Below are positions 24,863 through 33,889 of a stretch of 64,000 nt of DNA, piece after piece. The stretch is from positions 310,001 to 374,000 of the forward strand of contig JAPZSB010000007.1 in the NCBI GenBank assembly GCA_027531565.1, in the 5' to 3' direction. A program made the position numbers and the translations under genes. Within the stretch, counting starts at the first letter, position 1. Each line of letters begins with the position of its first letter. The notes beneath the pieces are model-generated. The model made no database searches, was not told the DNA's origin, and was given only the letters and a program-made list of their open reading frames with translations. The stretch is from Beijerinckiaceae bacterium. Lineage in GTDB: Bacteria > Pseudomonadota > Alphaproteobacteria > Rhizobiales > Beijerinckiaceae.

Positions 24863-26701
24863 TCAGCCGCCATTCGGCTTCGGCGTGGCCGCATTGGCCG
24901 CCGGGCCTTCCTCCAGCCCGGTTTCGAGCTTCCGGCGGATCTTCTCCGCCTCCTCCGGCTCCGGGTTCAGGCCGAGCGCCTGTTCCCATTTGAACCGCGC
25001 CTCGCGCTTGCGGCCGACTTTCCAGTAGGCATCGCCGAGATGGTCGTTGATCGTCGGATCGCCCGCCTTGAGCAGGACGGCGCGCTCGAGTTCCCGCACG
25101 GCATCCTCGTAGCGGCCGAGACGATAGAAGGCCCAGCCCAGCGAGTCGACGATGGCGCCGTCACCGGGCGAGAAGGACACGGCCTCGCGCAGCATGTCGA
25201 ACGATTTCTCGATGTTCATGCGCATGTCGACCCAGGAATAGGCGAGATAGTTCAGCACCTGCGCGCGCTCGACCCGCTCGCGCGGGGTCCGCGGCCTGGC
25301 CGGAAGGAGATCCAGCGCGGCGAGGAAATCCGGCTCCGCCTTTTCCCATTGCTTCGACCGCTCATAGCCGATGGCGCGGCCGAAAAAGAGCGGCCAGTGA
25401 CGCTGCTCGACCTTGGGCAAGGCGGCGATGGCGGCGCTGTAGACCTCGACCGATTCCGTCCAGCGCTTCTTCACCCGCAGGATCGTACCCAATGTGTCGG
25501 CGGATTCCATATCGCCGGGATTGCGCGCGAGCAATTCGCGCAGGACCGCAATCGCCTCGTCGGTCCGTTCCATGCGCTCGAGCGCGCTGGCCCGGCCGAT
25601 CGCCGCACGATTGGCGAGGACGGACGTGGCGGGGATGGTCTCGTAGAGCTGGGCCGCGCGGGCATATTGCCGCATCTGCTCGAAGAATTCGGCCAGCGTG
25701 GTCGCGATCACCTCGTCCTTCGGCGAGAGGTAGCGCGCCATCTGAAGGTAGATCACGGCCGACATCGGATCACGGGCAGCGGAACCGACCGCGCCGAGCC
25801 CGTAGAACACTTCCGCCGTGCCCTCGGAGATCGACCCGGCCAGCGGCGGCAGCTGCTCGCCCTTCGCGAGCAAGGCGGCCTGCCGGTCGAGGTAGGGCTG
25901 GTTCGGGTTGCGCTGCTGCCAGGCCTCGATCACCTTCGCGGCCTCGGCGATCTTGCCCCGGCGCGAGAGGATGCGGGCATAGGCATCGACCACGCGGAGG
26001 ATGTTGGAATCGGCCTTGTAGGCGCTTTCAAGCCGGGCCTCGGCCTCACCGAAGCGCTTCGCGGATTCGGCAATCAACCCCGCGAAGAAATCGCGGTAGC
26101 CGCGCAGCTCGTTATCCTTGAAGCGATCGACGGATTGCAGCGCGCCATTGATCTCGCCAAGTCCGGCCATGGCCCAGGAGCGCAGAAGCGAGATGGTCAG
26201 ATCGGCCTCGCGGACCGTGCCGCCGGCGCGCTCGAAACTCGACTTCGCGCGCTCGTACTGGCGGCTGCGGAGGGCCCGGACGCCGAGGGCGACATGGGCC
26301 AGCGCGTTGGACTTGTCCCGCTGGATGGCGCGCTCGGCCAGCCGGAACGCCTCGTCCATGTTGCCATCGACGAGTTCGGCCAGGAAGGCCTGGTCGATCA
26401 GCCCGGCATTGCGCGGATCGGCGCGAAGGGCTTCCCGGAAGAAAGCGGCCGCGGCCGCCGTATCCCGTTCCGTATTGGCGACGACGCCGGCAAGGAACGC
26501 GCCCGACGCGCCGAGGCCGGGCGTCACGCGTTCCTGAGCGGCGGACTGAACCCGTTCCTGTGTGGCTGGGGCGGCCTGCGCAGCCGGAAGCCCCAGCATC
26601 AGCGCAAGCGCAACACCGAGGCGGCGCAGCCCTGCCTGCCGTTCCGTGCGGGAAGACACGCTGGCGCTGAAAGACAAACGGGCGCTGTTCCTGCAATCCA
26701 T
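24863..26701 (-). CDS. Large exported tetratricopeptide-repeat protein
   Basis: The 612-residue protein carries a signal-like segment after a longer basic N-terminus (LRRLGVALALMLGLPAAQAAPA, residues about 25-46). The remainder is made almost wholly of TPR helices, for example RDTAAAAAFFREALRADPRNA, ALEDA-type pairs, and near the C-terminus WAFYRLGRYEDAVRELERAV and HLGDAYWKVGRKREA. Such proteins scaffold envelope or secretion complexes. It heads the unit TPR-ispE-dinB on the minus strand. The 258-bp upstream gap (26702-26959, divergent from thioredoxin) contains no gene that I recognise. Confidence 0.85.
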   Translation of the reverse strand: MDCRNSARLSFSASVSSRTERQAGLRRLGVALALMLGLPAAQAAPATQERVQSAAQERVTPGLGASGAFLAGVVANTERDTAAAAAFFREALRADPRNAGLIDQAFLAELVDGNMDEAFRLAERAIQRDKSNALAHVALGVRALRSRQYERAKSSFERAGGTVREADLTISLLRSWAMAGLGEINGALQSVDRFKDNELRGYRDFFAGLIAESAKRFGEAEARLESAYKADSNILRVVDAYARILSRRGKIAEAAKVIEAWQQRNPNQPYLDRQAALLAKGEQLPPLAGSISEGTAEVFYGLGAVGSAARDPMSAVIYLQMARYLSPKDEVIATTLAEFFEQMRQYARAAQLYETIPATSVLANRAAIGRASALERMERTDEAIAVLRELLARNPGDMESADTLGTILRVKKRWTESVEVYSAAIAALPKVEQRHWPLFFGRAIGYERSKQWEKAEPDFLAALDLLPARPRTPRERVERAQVLNYLAYSWVDMRMNIEKSFDMLREAVSFSPGDGAIVDSLGWAFYRLGRYEDAVRELERAVLLKAGDPTINDHLGDAYWKVGRKREARFKWEQALGLNPEPEEAEKIRRKLETGLEEGPAANAATPKPNGG

Positions 26702-26959
26702 CCGGTCGTGCCAATCCTGTTTCTTGCCGAGTCGCGGCCCTGAACATCCTTTCGGTTAGCACCGAAACAAGGCTTCAGAAAGGCCCAATTGCCAGCCATC
26801 ACATGGGAAGCCGCCCACGTTGCGGCAGGGACGGAGCACGGGAATGTGATCACGCCGTGCCCGCTCGTGATGTGACTTCCCCTGCGGCACCATGCACAGG
26901 ATTGCAGCGCCAGATCCGTGCAGCCGCCTGCATGGTCCATCGTACCGAGGAGAATTCCG

Positions 26960-27382
26960 ATGTTCCGTCCGTCCCTGCTCTCGCGGCGTCATATGCTGGC
27001 TGCCGGGCTGGCCGCTTCCGCCCTTGTCGCCGCGCCGGCCCTCGCCGTTACGCTGGCGACGGGTTTCTCGGCCTACAAGAAGGAAACCTTCGACGCCGCG
27101 CTGAAGGGCACGAAGCCGGTTCTCGTCCATGTCCATGCCGATTGGTGCCCGACCTGCAAGCGCCAGCAGGTGGTATTCAACGAGCTGGCCAAAACGCCGG
27201 AATTCGGCAAGCTCGTCGCCTTCACGGTGGATTTCGACATGGATGGCGAGTTCAAGGCCACCCACAACGTGCGCAACCAGTCGGTGATCCTCGTTTTCAA
27301 GGGCGGCAAGGAAGTGGCCCGCTCCGGCGGCGTCACCGACAAGGCGCAGATCGCGGCGCTTGTCGCCGAAGCGGCGAAGTAA
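26960..27382 (+). CDS. Thioredoxin-family protein with Tat-like signal
   Basis: The 140-residue protein has a thioredoxin fold. The active site WCPTC lies in VHADWCPTCKRQQ (about residues 57-69), and the cis-Pro region is unusual: QSVILVFKGGKEV has Val-Ile where many have Thr-Pro. The N-terminus LLSRRHMLAAGLAASALVAAPALA is a twin-arginine-type signal. GAGGAG precedes the ATG. It probably acts in periplasmic thiol redox. It converges on the ETF-QO gene. Confidence 0.88.
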   Translation: MFRPSLLSRRHMLAAGLAASALVAAPALAVTLATGFSAYKKETFDAALKGTKPVLVHVHADWCPTCKRQQVVFNELAKTPEFGKLVAFTVDFDMDGEFKATHNVRNQSVILVFKGGKEVARSGGVTDKAQIAALVAEAAK

Positions 27383-27467
27383 GCCGGAGCCGGCACCGCA
27401 TCCGCCGCAATCCGTCTCGGGAGGCCGATTCCCCGCGACGGACCGGAACACCCCGGAGGACGGTGCG

Positions 27468-29144
27468 TCACATGTTCGGATAGGTCGGCCCGCCGCCGCC
27501 TTCCGGTGCGATCCAGTTGATGTTCTGCGACGGATCCTTGATGTCGCAGGTCTTGCAGTGGACGCAGTTCTGCGCGTTGATCACGAAGCGCGGATCGGTC
27601 TTCGCGGCCTCGTCGCCATAGACCACCTCGTACACGCCGGCCGGGCAATAGAGCCGCGCCGGCTCGCCATAGACCGGAAGGTTCCGGGCAATCGGCACGG
27701 CGGCATCCTTCAGCGTCAGGTGGATCGGCTGGTCTTCCTCGTGGTTGGTTCCGGACAGGAAAACCGACGACAGCTTGTCGAAGGAGATCACGCCATCCGG
27801 CTTCGGATAGGTGATCGGCGTCACCTCGGCCAGCGGCTTCAGCGAGGCGGCGTCGGTCTTGCCATGCTTCAGCGTGCCGAAAGGCGAGACGCCGAACAGC
27901 TCGTTGCACCACATGTCGACGGCGCCCAGCGGCACGCCGATCCAGGTACCGAATTTCGACCAGAGCGGCTTCACGTTGCGGACCTTCTTCAGGTCCTTGC
28001 CGATCTCGCTCGACCGCCAGGCCTGCTCGTAGGCCAGCAGTTCATCGCCCGCACGGCCTTCGGCCAGCGCCTCGGCAATCGTATCCGCCGCGAGCATGCC
28101 CGAGAGCATGGCGTTATGGCTGCCCTTGATGCGCGGCACATTGACGAAGCCTGCCGAGCAGCCCACCAGCGCGCCGCCGGGGAAGCAGAGTTTCGGCACG
28201 CTCTGCCAGCCGCCCTCGGTGATGGCGCGTGCGCCGTAGGAGAGGCGCTTGCCGCCTTCCAGCACCTCGCGGATCATCGGATGCTGCTTGAAGCGCTGGA
28301 ACTCGTCGAAGGGAGAGAGCGTCGGGTTCTGGTAGTTCAGATGGACGACGAAGCCGATCGAGACGAGGTTGTCGTCGAAATGGTAGAGGAAAGAACCGCC
28401 GCCGGTCTTCGAATCCAGCGGCCAACCGAAGGAATGCTGGACGAGGCCGGGCTGGTGCTTGGCCGGATCGATCTGCCAGAGTTCCTTCAGGCCGATGCCG
28501 AATTTCGGGACATCGCGTCCCTCATCGAGGCCGAACCGGGCGATGAGCTGCTTCGAGAGATGGCCACGCACCCCTTCCGCGAAGAGCGTGTACTTGCCCA
28601 TCAGCGCCATGCCGCGGGTAAAGCTGTCCTTCATCCCGCCGGCGCGGCTGACGCCCATATCGCCCGTGGCAATGCCGATCACGGCGCCCGCTTCGTTGTA
28701 GAGCACTTCCTGCGCCGCGAAGCCGGGATAGATCTCGACGCCGAGGGCCTCCGCCTTCGTGGCGAGCCAGCGGCAGAGATTGCCCAGCGAGATCACGTAA
28801 TTGCCGTGGTTATCCAGCAGCTTCGGCATCGCGATATTCGGCAGCCGGATGCCACCGGCCGGGCCGAGGAAATAGAAGCGGTCATCGACAACCGGCGTCT
28901 TCACCGGGCAATCGGGATCGTCGCGCCAGCCGGGGATCAGCTTGTCCAGCCCGACCGGATCGATCACTGCGCCGGAGAGGATATGCGCGCCGACTTCGGA
29001 GCCTTTCTCGACGAGGACAACCGAAATCTCCTCGCCCCGTTCGGCAGCGGCCTGTTTCAGCCGGATCGCCGTGGAAAGCCCGGCCGGGCCGCCACCGACG
29101 ATGACGACATCATATTCCATCGCGTCGCGTTCCGGCAGTTCCAT
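27468..29144 (-). CDS. Electron transfer flavoprotein-ubiquinone oxidoreductase
   Basis: This inner-membrane-associated FAD/4Fe-4S enzyme moves electrons from ETF to ubiquinone, linking acyl-CoA and amino-acid dehydrogenases to the respiratory chain. The 558-residue protein has an N-terminal Rossmann [18 protein letters not shown]. At the C-terminus it has ferredoxin-like cysteines in [11 protein letters not shown] and [20 protein letters not shown]. It is monocistronic. Its promoter region carries the 18-bp palindrome at 29193-29210, the partner of the one before the acyl-CoA dehydrogenase operon. Confidence 0.96.
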   Translation of the reverse strand: MELPERDAMEYDVVIVGGGPAGLSTAIRLKQAAAERGEEISVVLVEKGSEVGAHILSGAVIDPVGLDKLIPGWRDDPDCPVKTPVVDDRFYFLGPAGGIRLPNIAMPKLLDNHGNYVISLGNLCRWLATKAEALGVEIYPGFAAQEVLYNEAGAVIGIATGDMGVSRAGGMKDSFTRGMALMGKYTLFAEGVRGHLSKQLIARFGLDEGRDVPKFGIGLKELWQIDPAKHQPGLVQHSFGWPLDSKTGGGSFLYHFDDNLVSIGFVVHLNYQNPTLSPFDEFQRFKQHPMIREVLEGGKRLSYGARAITEGGWQSVPKLCFPGGALVGCSAGFVNVPRIKGSHNAMLSGMLAADTIAEALAEGRAGDELLAYEQAWRSSEIGKDLKKVRNVKPLWSKFGTWIGVPLGAVDMWCNELFGVSPFGTLKHGKTDAASLKPLAEVTPITYPKPDGVISFDKLSSVFLSGTNHEEDQPIHLTLKDAAVPIARNLPVYGEPARLYCPAGVYEVVYGDEAAKTDPRFVINAQNCVHCKTCDIKDPSQNINWIAPEGGGGPTYPNM

Positions 29145-29188
29145 CGCGTCCCTCGTTCGTTCCCGGGTTCAATCGAATCCGCCTGCCC

Positions 29189-29217
29189 TGAATAGTTCAT
29201 ATGTAAACTAAATTCAA
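29189..29217 (-). promoter_or_regulatory. Promoter of ETF-QO gene with palindrome between -35 and -10
   Basis: On the minus strand TTGAAT (29217-29212) and TATTCA (29194-29189) are 17 bases apart. Nearly all of the spacer is the operator-like palindrome TAGTTCATATGTAAACTA at 29193-29210 (plus-strand reading). A protein bound there would block RNA polymerase directly. The implied transcript begins about 37 nt before the ATG at 29144. The palindrome matches the acyl-CoA dehydrogenase site at 17 of 18 bases. Confidence 0.5.
29193..29210. promoter_or_regulatory. 18-bp palindromic operator candidate, ETF-QO gene
   Basis: TAGTTCATATGTAAACTA has a dyad with 7 of 9 pairs and is identical to the site at 11360-11377 except for one base. 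It lies 49 bp before the ETF-QO start in a divergent gap that also faces the uracil-DNA glycosylase gene. I saw no third copy in this window. Confidence 0.6.
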
Positions 29218-29366
29218 GACCGGCTTGTCGCCCTGCCCTCCGGTGGCTAGTTTCAGGGTCGGGAATGACGTCCCGAGCCCGGCACGGTGCCGGAGGCGCC
29301 TCTTTCTGGCGTCGGGATGGCCGAATTGCAAGCTGGAAGCATCCGGGAAAGGACCGCGCCTTGGCG

Positions 29367-30179
29367 ATGACCGAACCGCACTCGCCGCGCCGGATCCTCG
29401 AATTCCTTGCTGCGGCCGGGGTGGACATGGTTGTCGGCGACGAGCCGGTGAACCGGCTGCAGCCGCCACCTGCCGTGCCGGAACGCGAGGCCGAGGCCCA
29501 CCCGGCCCGCCCGGCCCCCGCCAATGCGGCGCCCCCTCCATCCTCCCCGGCGATCCGCGCGGCACCGCCTGCACCGGATGATGCGATCATGCAGGCCCGC
29601 CTGCAGGCGCGCTCGGCCACCTCCCTCGAGGAACTGGCCACCATCATGGCGGCGTTTGACGGATGCGCGCTCAAGGCGACGGCTTCGCGGCTCGTCTTCG
29701 CCGATGGCAATCCGAAGGCGCGCGTCATGATCATCGGCGAGGCGCCGGGCCGCGAGGAAGACGAGACCGGCAAGCCCTTCGTGGGCCGCGCCGGGCAGTT
29801 GCTGGACAAGATGCTGAAGGCGATCGGGCTTGACCGCAACGGCGTCTACATCGCCAATGTCGTGCCGTGGCGCCCGCCCGGCAACCGGACGCCGACCCCG
29901 CAGGAAGTGGCGATCTGCCTCCCCTTCATCCATCGCCAGATCGAACTGGCCGGGCCGGAATTCCTGCTGACGATGGGGGCCCCGGCGACGCAGAACCTCA
30001 CCGGGCGGCGCGATGGCATCCTCCGCCTGCGCGGCCAATGGTTCGACGTGGAGGTCGCGGAACGGAAAATCCCGACACTGGCGACGCTGCATCCGGCCTA
30101 TCTGCTGCGGCAGCCTGGCCAGAAGGCGCTGGCCTGGCGCGACCTCCGGGCCCTCAGGGCGCGGCTTGCGGCGGAATGA
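29367..30179 (+). CDS. Family-4-type uracil-DNA glycosylase
   Basis: It removes uracil from DNA. The C-terminal 190 residues show the family-4 motifs [15 protein letters not shown], the uracil pocket [15 protein letters not shown], and [16 protein letters not shown]. The N-terminal about 70 residues are a proline/alanine-rich linker ([16 protein letters not shown] region) after a short conserved start. Family-4 enzymes carry a 4Fe-4S cluster; here the first pair is reduced to a single Cys in FDGCALK, as in many alphaproteobacterial relatives. A TTG at 29361, 7 bases after GGAAAGGA, is an alternative start. It is divergent from ETF-QO. Confidence 0.9.
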   Translation: MTEPHSPRRILEFLAAAGVDMVVGDEPVNRLQPPPAVPEREAEAHPARPAPANAAPPPSSPAIRAAPPAPDDAIMQARLQARSATSLEELATIMAAFDGCALKATASRLVFADGNPKARVMIIGEAPGREEDETGKPFVGRAGQLLDKMLKAIGLDRNGVYIANVVPWRPPGNRTPTPQEVAICLPFIHRQIELAGPEFLLTMGAPATQNLTGRRDGILRLRGQWFDVEVAERKIPTLATLHPAYLLRQPGQKALAWRDLRALRARLAAE

Positions 30180-30265
30180 CGCCGGAGGCCGGGCCGGAAA
30201 AAAGGCGATTTTGTTCCCGGGCCCGGCTTGGTATCAGTGGTCCCATCGTGCGGGAGGAGTGAACC

Positions 30266-31174
30266 ATGCGTCTCGATGACATCCAGGAATCCGCCAATGT
30301 CGAGGATCGCCGCGGCGACAGCGGCGGCGGGATGCTGGGCGGGGGGTTTCCCGGCGGACGCGGCAGCCTCGGCTTCGGCACCATCGCCATCCTGACGCTG
30401 ATCGGCTGGGCGCTCGGGATCAACCCCGCGATCCTGATCGGCGGGGCGGAGATGATCTCGGGCGGGAGCGGCGGGCAGGTCGTGCAGCGCCAGCAGAACG
30501 CACCGCCGCGCTCGTCCTCGCCGCAGGAGGAGCAGCTCCGGGTGTTCGTGGCGCGGGTGCTCAAGACGAACGAGGATGTCTGGCAGCAGGTGCTGCCGCA
30601 GCAGCGCGGCGTGCCGTTCAAGCCAGCGCCGCTGGTGATCTTCCGCGGCGCGACGCGCTCGGCCTGTGGCGGGGCGCAATCGGCGATGGGGCCGTTCTAC
30701 TGCCCCGCCGATACGCGCATCTATCTCGACATGAGCTTCTTCGAGGAGATGCGCACCAAGATGCGGGCTGGCGGTGACTTCGCCTATGCCTATGTGATCG
30801 CGCATGAAATGGGCCACCATATCGAGAACCTGCTCGGCATCCTGCCGCGCGTCCAGCAGGCCCAGCAACGGCTTTCGCGCCGGGAGGCGAACCAGCTTTC
30901 GGTGCGGGTGGAGCTGATGGCGGATTGCCTCGCCGGGGTCTGGGCGCATCATGCCAACCAGCGCTGGCGGATCCTCGAGCAGGGCGATCTCGAGGAGGCG
31001 ATGAATGCGGCGGCGGCCATCGGGGATGACAAGCTCCAGAAGCAGGCGCAGGGCTATGTCGTGCCGGACAGTTTCACCCACGGCACGTCGGAGCAGCGCG
31101 TCCGCTGGCTGCAGCAAGGGCTGCGGACCGGCCAGGTCGCGGCCTGCGACACGTTCAACACGCGGGCGCTCTGA
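30266..31174 (+). CDS. Neutral zinc metallopeptidase (YpfJ-like)
   Basis: The 302-residue protein has one predicted transmembrane stretch (LGFGTIAILTLIGWALG..., about residues 32-60) after a Gly-rich start, and the zinc motif HEMGHHIENLLG. A further acidic ligand could be in MADCLAG. The YpfJ/KPN_02809 family is uncharacterised biochemically. GGGAGGAG precedes the ATG. It is 2 bp upstream of moaB, so an operon with moaB and a cytochrome c gene is likely. Confidence 0.92.
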   Translation: MRLDDIQESANVEDRRGDSGGGMLGGGFPGGRGSLGFGTIAILTLIGWALGINPAILIGGAEMISGGSGGQVVQRQQNAPPRSSSPQEEQLRVFVARVLKTNEDVWQQVLPQQRGVPFKPAPLVIFRGATRSACGGAQSAMGPFYCPADTRIYLDMSFFEEMRTKMRAGGDFAYAYVIAHEMGHHIENLLGILPRVQQAQQRLSRREANQLSVRVELMADCLAGVWAHHANQRWRILEQGDLEEAMNAAAAIGDDKLQKQAQGYVVPDSFTHGTSEQRVRWLQQGLRTGQVAACDTFNTRAL

Positions 31175-31176
31175 TC

Positions 31177-31746
31177 ATGTCGATGTCCCGTCTCGACGAG
31201 AGCAAGGCCTTCATCCCGCTCAATATCGCGGTGCTGACGGTCTCGGATACGCGCACGCTGGCGGATGACAAATCCGGCGATACGCTGGTCGGGCGGCTCG
31301 AGGCCGCCGGTCACCGGCTGGCCGACCGCGCCATCGTGCCGGATGACGTGGAGGCGATCCGCGCGCGGATACGCGTCTGGATCGCCGACAAGGGCGTCGA
31401 CGTGGTCATCACCACCGGCGGCACCGGCTTCACCGGCCGGGATGTGACGCCAGAGGCGGTCGAACCGCTTTTCGAGAAAAGGATGGACGGGTTCTCGGTG
31501 CTGTTCCACCACATCTCGATCCCGAAGATCGGCACCTCGACCATCCAGTCCCGGGCGACAGCGGGCGTTGCGGGCGCGACCTACATTTTCTGCCTGCCCG
31601 GCTCGCCCGGCGCCTGCAGGGATGCCTGGGACGGAATTCTCGCGGCGCAGCTCGACTACCGGCACCAGCCGTGCAATTTCGTCGAGATCATGCCCCGGCT
31701 CGACGAGCATTTGCGCCGCGTCAAGGCGCAGGGCGCCACGGTCTGA
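31177..31746 (+). CDS. moaB: Molybdenum cofactor biosynthesis protein B
   Basis: This MoaB/MogA-fold protein of 189 residues takes part in adenylylation of molybdopterin for Mo insertion. Signature parts are VLTVSDTRTLADDKSGD, the VVITTGGTGFTGRDVTPEA motif and LPGSPGAC. It starts 2 bp after the metallopeptidase stop. No other moa/moe gene is in the window, so the functional link with its neighbours is not clear. Confidence 0.93.
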   Translation: MSMSRLDESKAFIPLNIAVLTVSDTRTLADDKSGDTLVGRLEAAGHRLADRAIVPDDVEAIRARIRVWIADKGVDVVITTGGTGFTGRDVTPEAVEPLFEKRMDGFSVLFHHISIPKIGTSTIQSRATAGVAGATYIFCLPGSPGACRDAWDGILAAQLDYRHQPCNFVEIMPRLDEHLRRVKAQGATV

Positions 31747-31758
31747 GAGGATGCGCGG

Positions 31759-32049
31759 ATGAAAACCCGATTGATCCTGCTGGCCCTGCTCGCCAGTTCC
31801 GGTGCGGTGGCGCAGCAGCCGAACCGCCAGCTCATTCTCGAATGCATGGCCTGCCATGGCGATGACGGCATCGCCAAGGACAAGGACGTGCCGCATCTGG
31901 CGGGGCAGAATTACGAATACCTGCTGAAACAGATGCGGGACTTCCGGGCCGGCCGGCGGCCGCACAAGGAAATGCGCGTCATGAGCCGCCTGATGGATGA
32001 TCAGGAAATGCAGGAAATCGCCGATTTCTATGCCCGCCTGCCCCGATAG
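31759..32049 (+). CDS. Small monoheme c-type cytochrome
   Basis: The 96-residue protein has a signal peptide (RLILLALLASSGAVAQ), one heme-attachment motif CMACH, and a downstream Met-containing segment (EMRVMSRLMDD) that can supply the axial ligand, followed by YARLPR. It is a periplasmic electron carrier of the c553/cytochrome c class-I type. It lies 12 bp after moaB and ends 9 bp from the convergent gene's stop. Confidence 0.92.
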   Translation: MKTRLILLALLASSGAVAQQPNRQLILECMACHGDDGIAKDKDVPHLAGQNYEYLLKQMRDFRAGRRPHKEMRVMSRLMDDQEMQEIADFYARLPR

Positions 32050-32058
32050 GACGGGCGT

Positions 32059-32601
32059 TCAGCGCAGTTCCACCCGGGTGACCGACGCCTTGAGGCGGAC
32101 CAGCTCGGCGCCGAACCGCACCGAATAGGGATCGAGCTTGGCCAGCGCGATATCCCGCGCGCGGCTCGGCGGCAGCAGCAGGGCCGCATTGCGGCTCGGC
32201 CGCCCGCCCATCGTGCGGACCCCCTCGATCAGCCCGTCGAACAGGCCGCCCATGCCGCCGCCAAGCGCCGGCTGCGACATGGCCGGCCGCGCCCCGAGAG
32301 CGGGCAGGATATCCGCCAGGACCGGCCAGAAATCCGGGCCAAGCAGCAGGCCGGTATCCAGCACAAGCAGGCCGGAACCGGGGGCCAGCGTGGCCGCGCG
32401 GGCAAAGCCCTCCGGCCAGCTTTCGGCGGTGACGATCCGGCAGCCGGCCGCATCGGCGATCGAATCCAGATCCTCGGTGGACTGGCGGCAGATCAGCATC
32501 GCATTGCCGACCAGCCCCTCGACCACGCCCCTGACCAACGGGCCCAACGTTGCCGTCAGGGCAAGCGGTTCGGGACGCACATCGATGACAGCCGTGAGCA
32601 T
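32059..32601 (-). CDS. Hypothetical protein, weakly resembling a glycosyltransferase-2 N-terminal half
   Basis: The 180-residue product has a beta/alpha pattern (MLTAVIDVRPEPLALTATL, GCRIVTAESWPEGFARAA, LLVLDTGLLLGPDFW) that recalls the GT-A nucleotide-binding fold, but no DXD and no second half are visible, so catalysis is unlikely. I do not assign a family. The frame is open 46 codons further upstream, but residues from 32601 on give the plausible start. It is divergent from the radical SAM gene across a 152-bp gap that holds the LexA box. Confidence 0.5.
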   Translation of the reverse strand: MLTAVIDVRPEPLALTATLGPLVRGVVEGLVGNAMLICRQSTEDLDSIADAAGCRIVTAESWPEGFARAATLAPGSGLLVLDTGLLLGPDFWPVLADILPALGARPAMSQPALGGGMGGLFDGLIEGVRTMGGRPSRNAALLLPPSRARDIALAKLDPYSVRFGAELVRLKASVTRVELR

Positions 32602-32720
32602 GGAGCCTTTCCGGACCGGCGCGCAGGACAGGTTTGCCGCCATCATTATTGTGCAGCGCAGCAAGCCATTTGGCAAGAGGGCGCAGACCTGCCGGAAGGC
32701 TTGACTCCCCGTTGCCAATT

Positions 32721-32735
32721 GTTCACTTTCCGTTC
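32721..32735 (+). promoter_or_regulatory. LexA-type SOS box (GTTC-N7-GTTC)
   Basis: GTTC at 32721-32724 and GTTC at 32732-32735 are separated by exactly 7 bases. GTTC-N7-GTTC is the established LexA operator in alphaproteobacteria. It ends 18 bases before the ATG of the radical SAM gene and overlaps the region where its promoter and leader must be. The divergent minus-strand gene starts 120 bases away. One box seen by eye in 64 kb is suggestive but not proof. Confidence 0.6.
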
Positions 32736-32753
32736 TCATATCAGGAGTGAATG

Positions 32754-33884
32754 ATGAACGGTTGCGACCCTCGCCATCCCGCCGAGGCCGAGCGGATCAA
32801 GCGCGTGGAAACCCCTTTGGCCCGCGCGCATGAGCGCGGCCGCGGCACAGTGACCAATGCCGGCGGGCGTTACGAGAAGCAGCAGCGCGAGGCGTTCGAT
32901 GACGGCTGGCACGAGGACGAGGCCCTGCCTCCCTTCCGCACCGAGACGACGATGGAACGGGCGGTCTCGGTCATCACCCGGAACGATTCGCCCGACCTGT
33001 CGTTCGACCGCTCGATCAACCCCTATCGCGGCTGCGAGCATGGCTGCTCCTATTGCTATGCCCGGCCCAGCCACGCCTATCTCGGGCTGTCTCCGGGGCT
33101 GGATTTCGAATCGCGCCTCTTCGCCAAGCCCAATGCAGCGGAATTGCTGGAGCGCGAACTGGCCCATCCCCGCTATCAGCCGCGCGAGATCGCGCTGGGG
33201 ACGAATACCGATCCCTACCAGCCGATCGAGCGTCATTACCGGATCACCCGGCAGATCCTCGAGGTGCTGTCCCGGACGCAGCATCCGGTGACGATCGTGA
33301 CCAAGAACGCGATGGTGGTGCGCGATCTCGACCTGCTCGCCCCCATGGCGGCGAAAGGGCTGGCGCGGGTGGCCCTGTCGGTGACCACGCTGGACGGTAC
33401 GTTGGCCCGGAAGATGGAGCCCCGCGCCTCGACGCCGGCGAGGCGGCTCGACGCGCTGCGCCGGCTTTCCGCCGCCGGCATTCCCACGGCGATCCTCGCC
33501 TCGCCGGTCATTCCGGCGATCAACGACCATGAGATCGAGGCCATTCTGGAAGCGGGCGCCGCGGCCGGTGTCGAGGAGGCCAACTACATCCTGATCCGGC
33601 TGCCGCTCGAACTGCGCGAACTGTTCCGCGAATGGCTGCTGGTGCATTATCCGGGCAAGCTCCGGCATGTGCTCAGCCTCGTCCAGGCGATGCGATCCGG
33701 CGCGGATTATGATTCACGATTCGGGACACGGCAGACGGGAACCGGGCCCTATGCCGACCTGCTCGCCAAGCGGTTCCGCATGGCCTGCCAGCGGCTGGGG
33801 ATCCGGCGGCGGCATTCCTCGCGGCTGCGGACGGATCTCTTCACACCGCCGGTCCTTCCCGGCGCGCAGATGTCGCTGTTCTGA
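32754..33884 (+). CDS. PA0069/Rv2578c-family radical SAM protein
   Basis: The 376-residue protein has the radical SAM cluster motif CEHGCSYCYARP (near residue 97) within a TIM-barrel. Its N-terminal extension of about 60 residues has R..V..GRGTVTNAGGRY. The family is distantly related to spore photoproduct lyase, and its chemistry is unknown. CAGGAG at 32742-32747 favours ATG 32754 over the ATG at 32751. A LexA-like box lies immediately upstream, which would place it in the SOS regulon and suggests a DNA-damage role. Confidence 0.9.
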   Translation: MNGCDPRHPAEAERIKRVETPLARAHERGRGTVTNAGGRYEKQQREAFDDGWHEDEALPPFRTETTMERAVSVITRNDSPDLSFDRSINPYRGCEHGCSYCYARPSHAYLGLSPGLDFESRLFAKPNAAELLERELAHPRYQPREIALGTNTDPYQPIERHYRITRQILEVLSRTQHPVTIVTKNAMVVRDLDLLAPMAAKGLARVALSVTTLDGTLARKMEPRASTPARRLDALRRLSAAGIPTAILASPVIPAINDHEIEAILEAGAAAGVEEANYILIRLPLELRELFREWLLVHYPGKLRHVLSLVQAMRSGADYDSRFGTRQTGTGPYADLLAKRFRMACQRLGIRRRHSSRLRTDLFTPPVLPGAQMSLF

Positions 33885-33889
33885 GAGCG

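Noticed and set aside
23759-26743. Open frame of 994 codons on the plus strand opposite dinB, ispE and the TPR protein
   Set aside because: It overlaps three well-supported minus-strand genes and has no recognisable domain.
29155-29172. GTTC repeats before the UDG gene as a LexA box
   Set aside because: The spacing is 4 or 8 bases, not 7.
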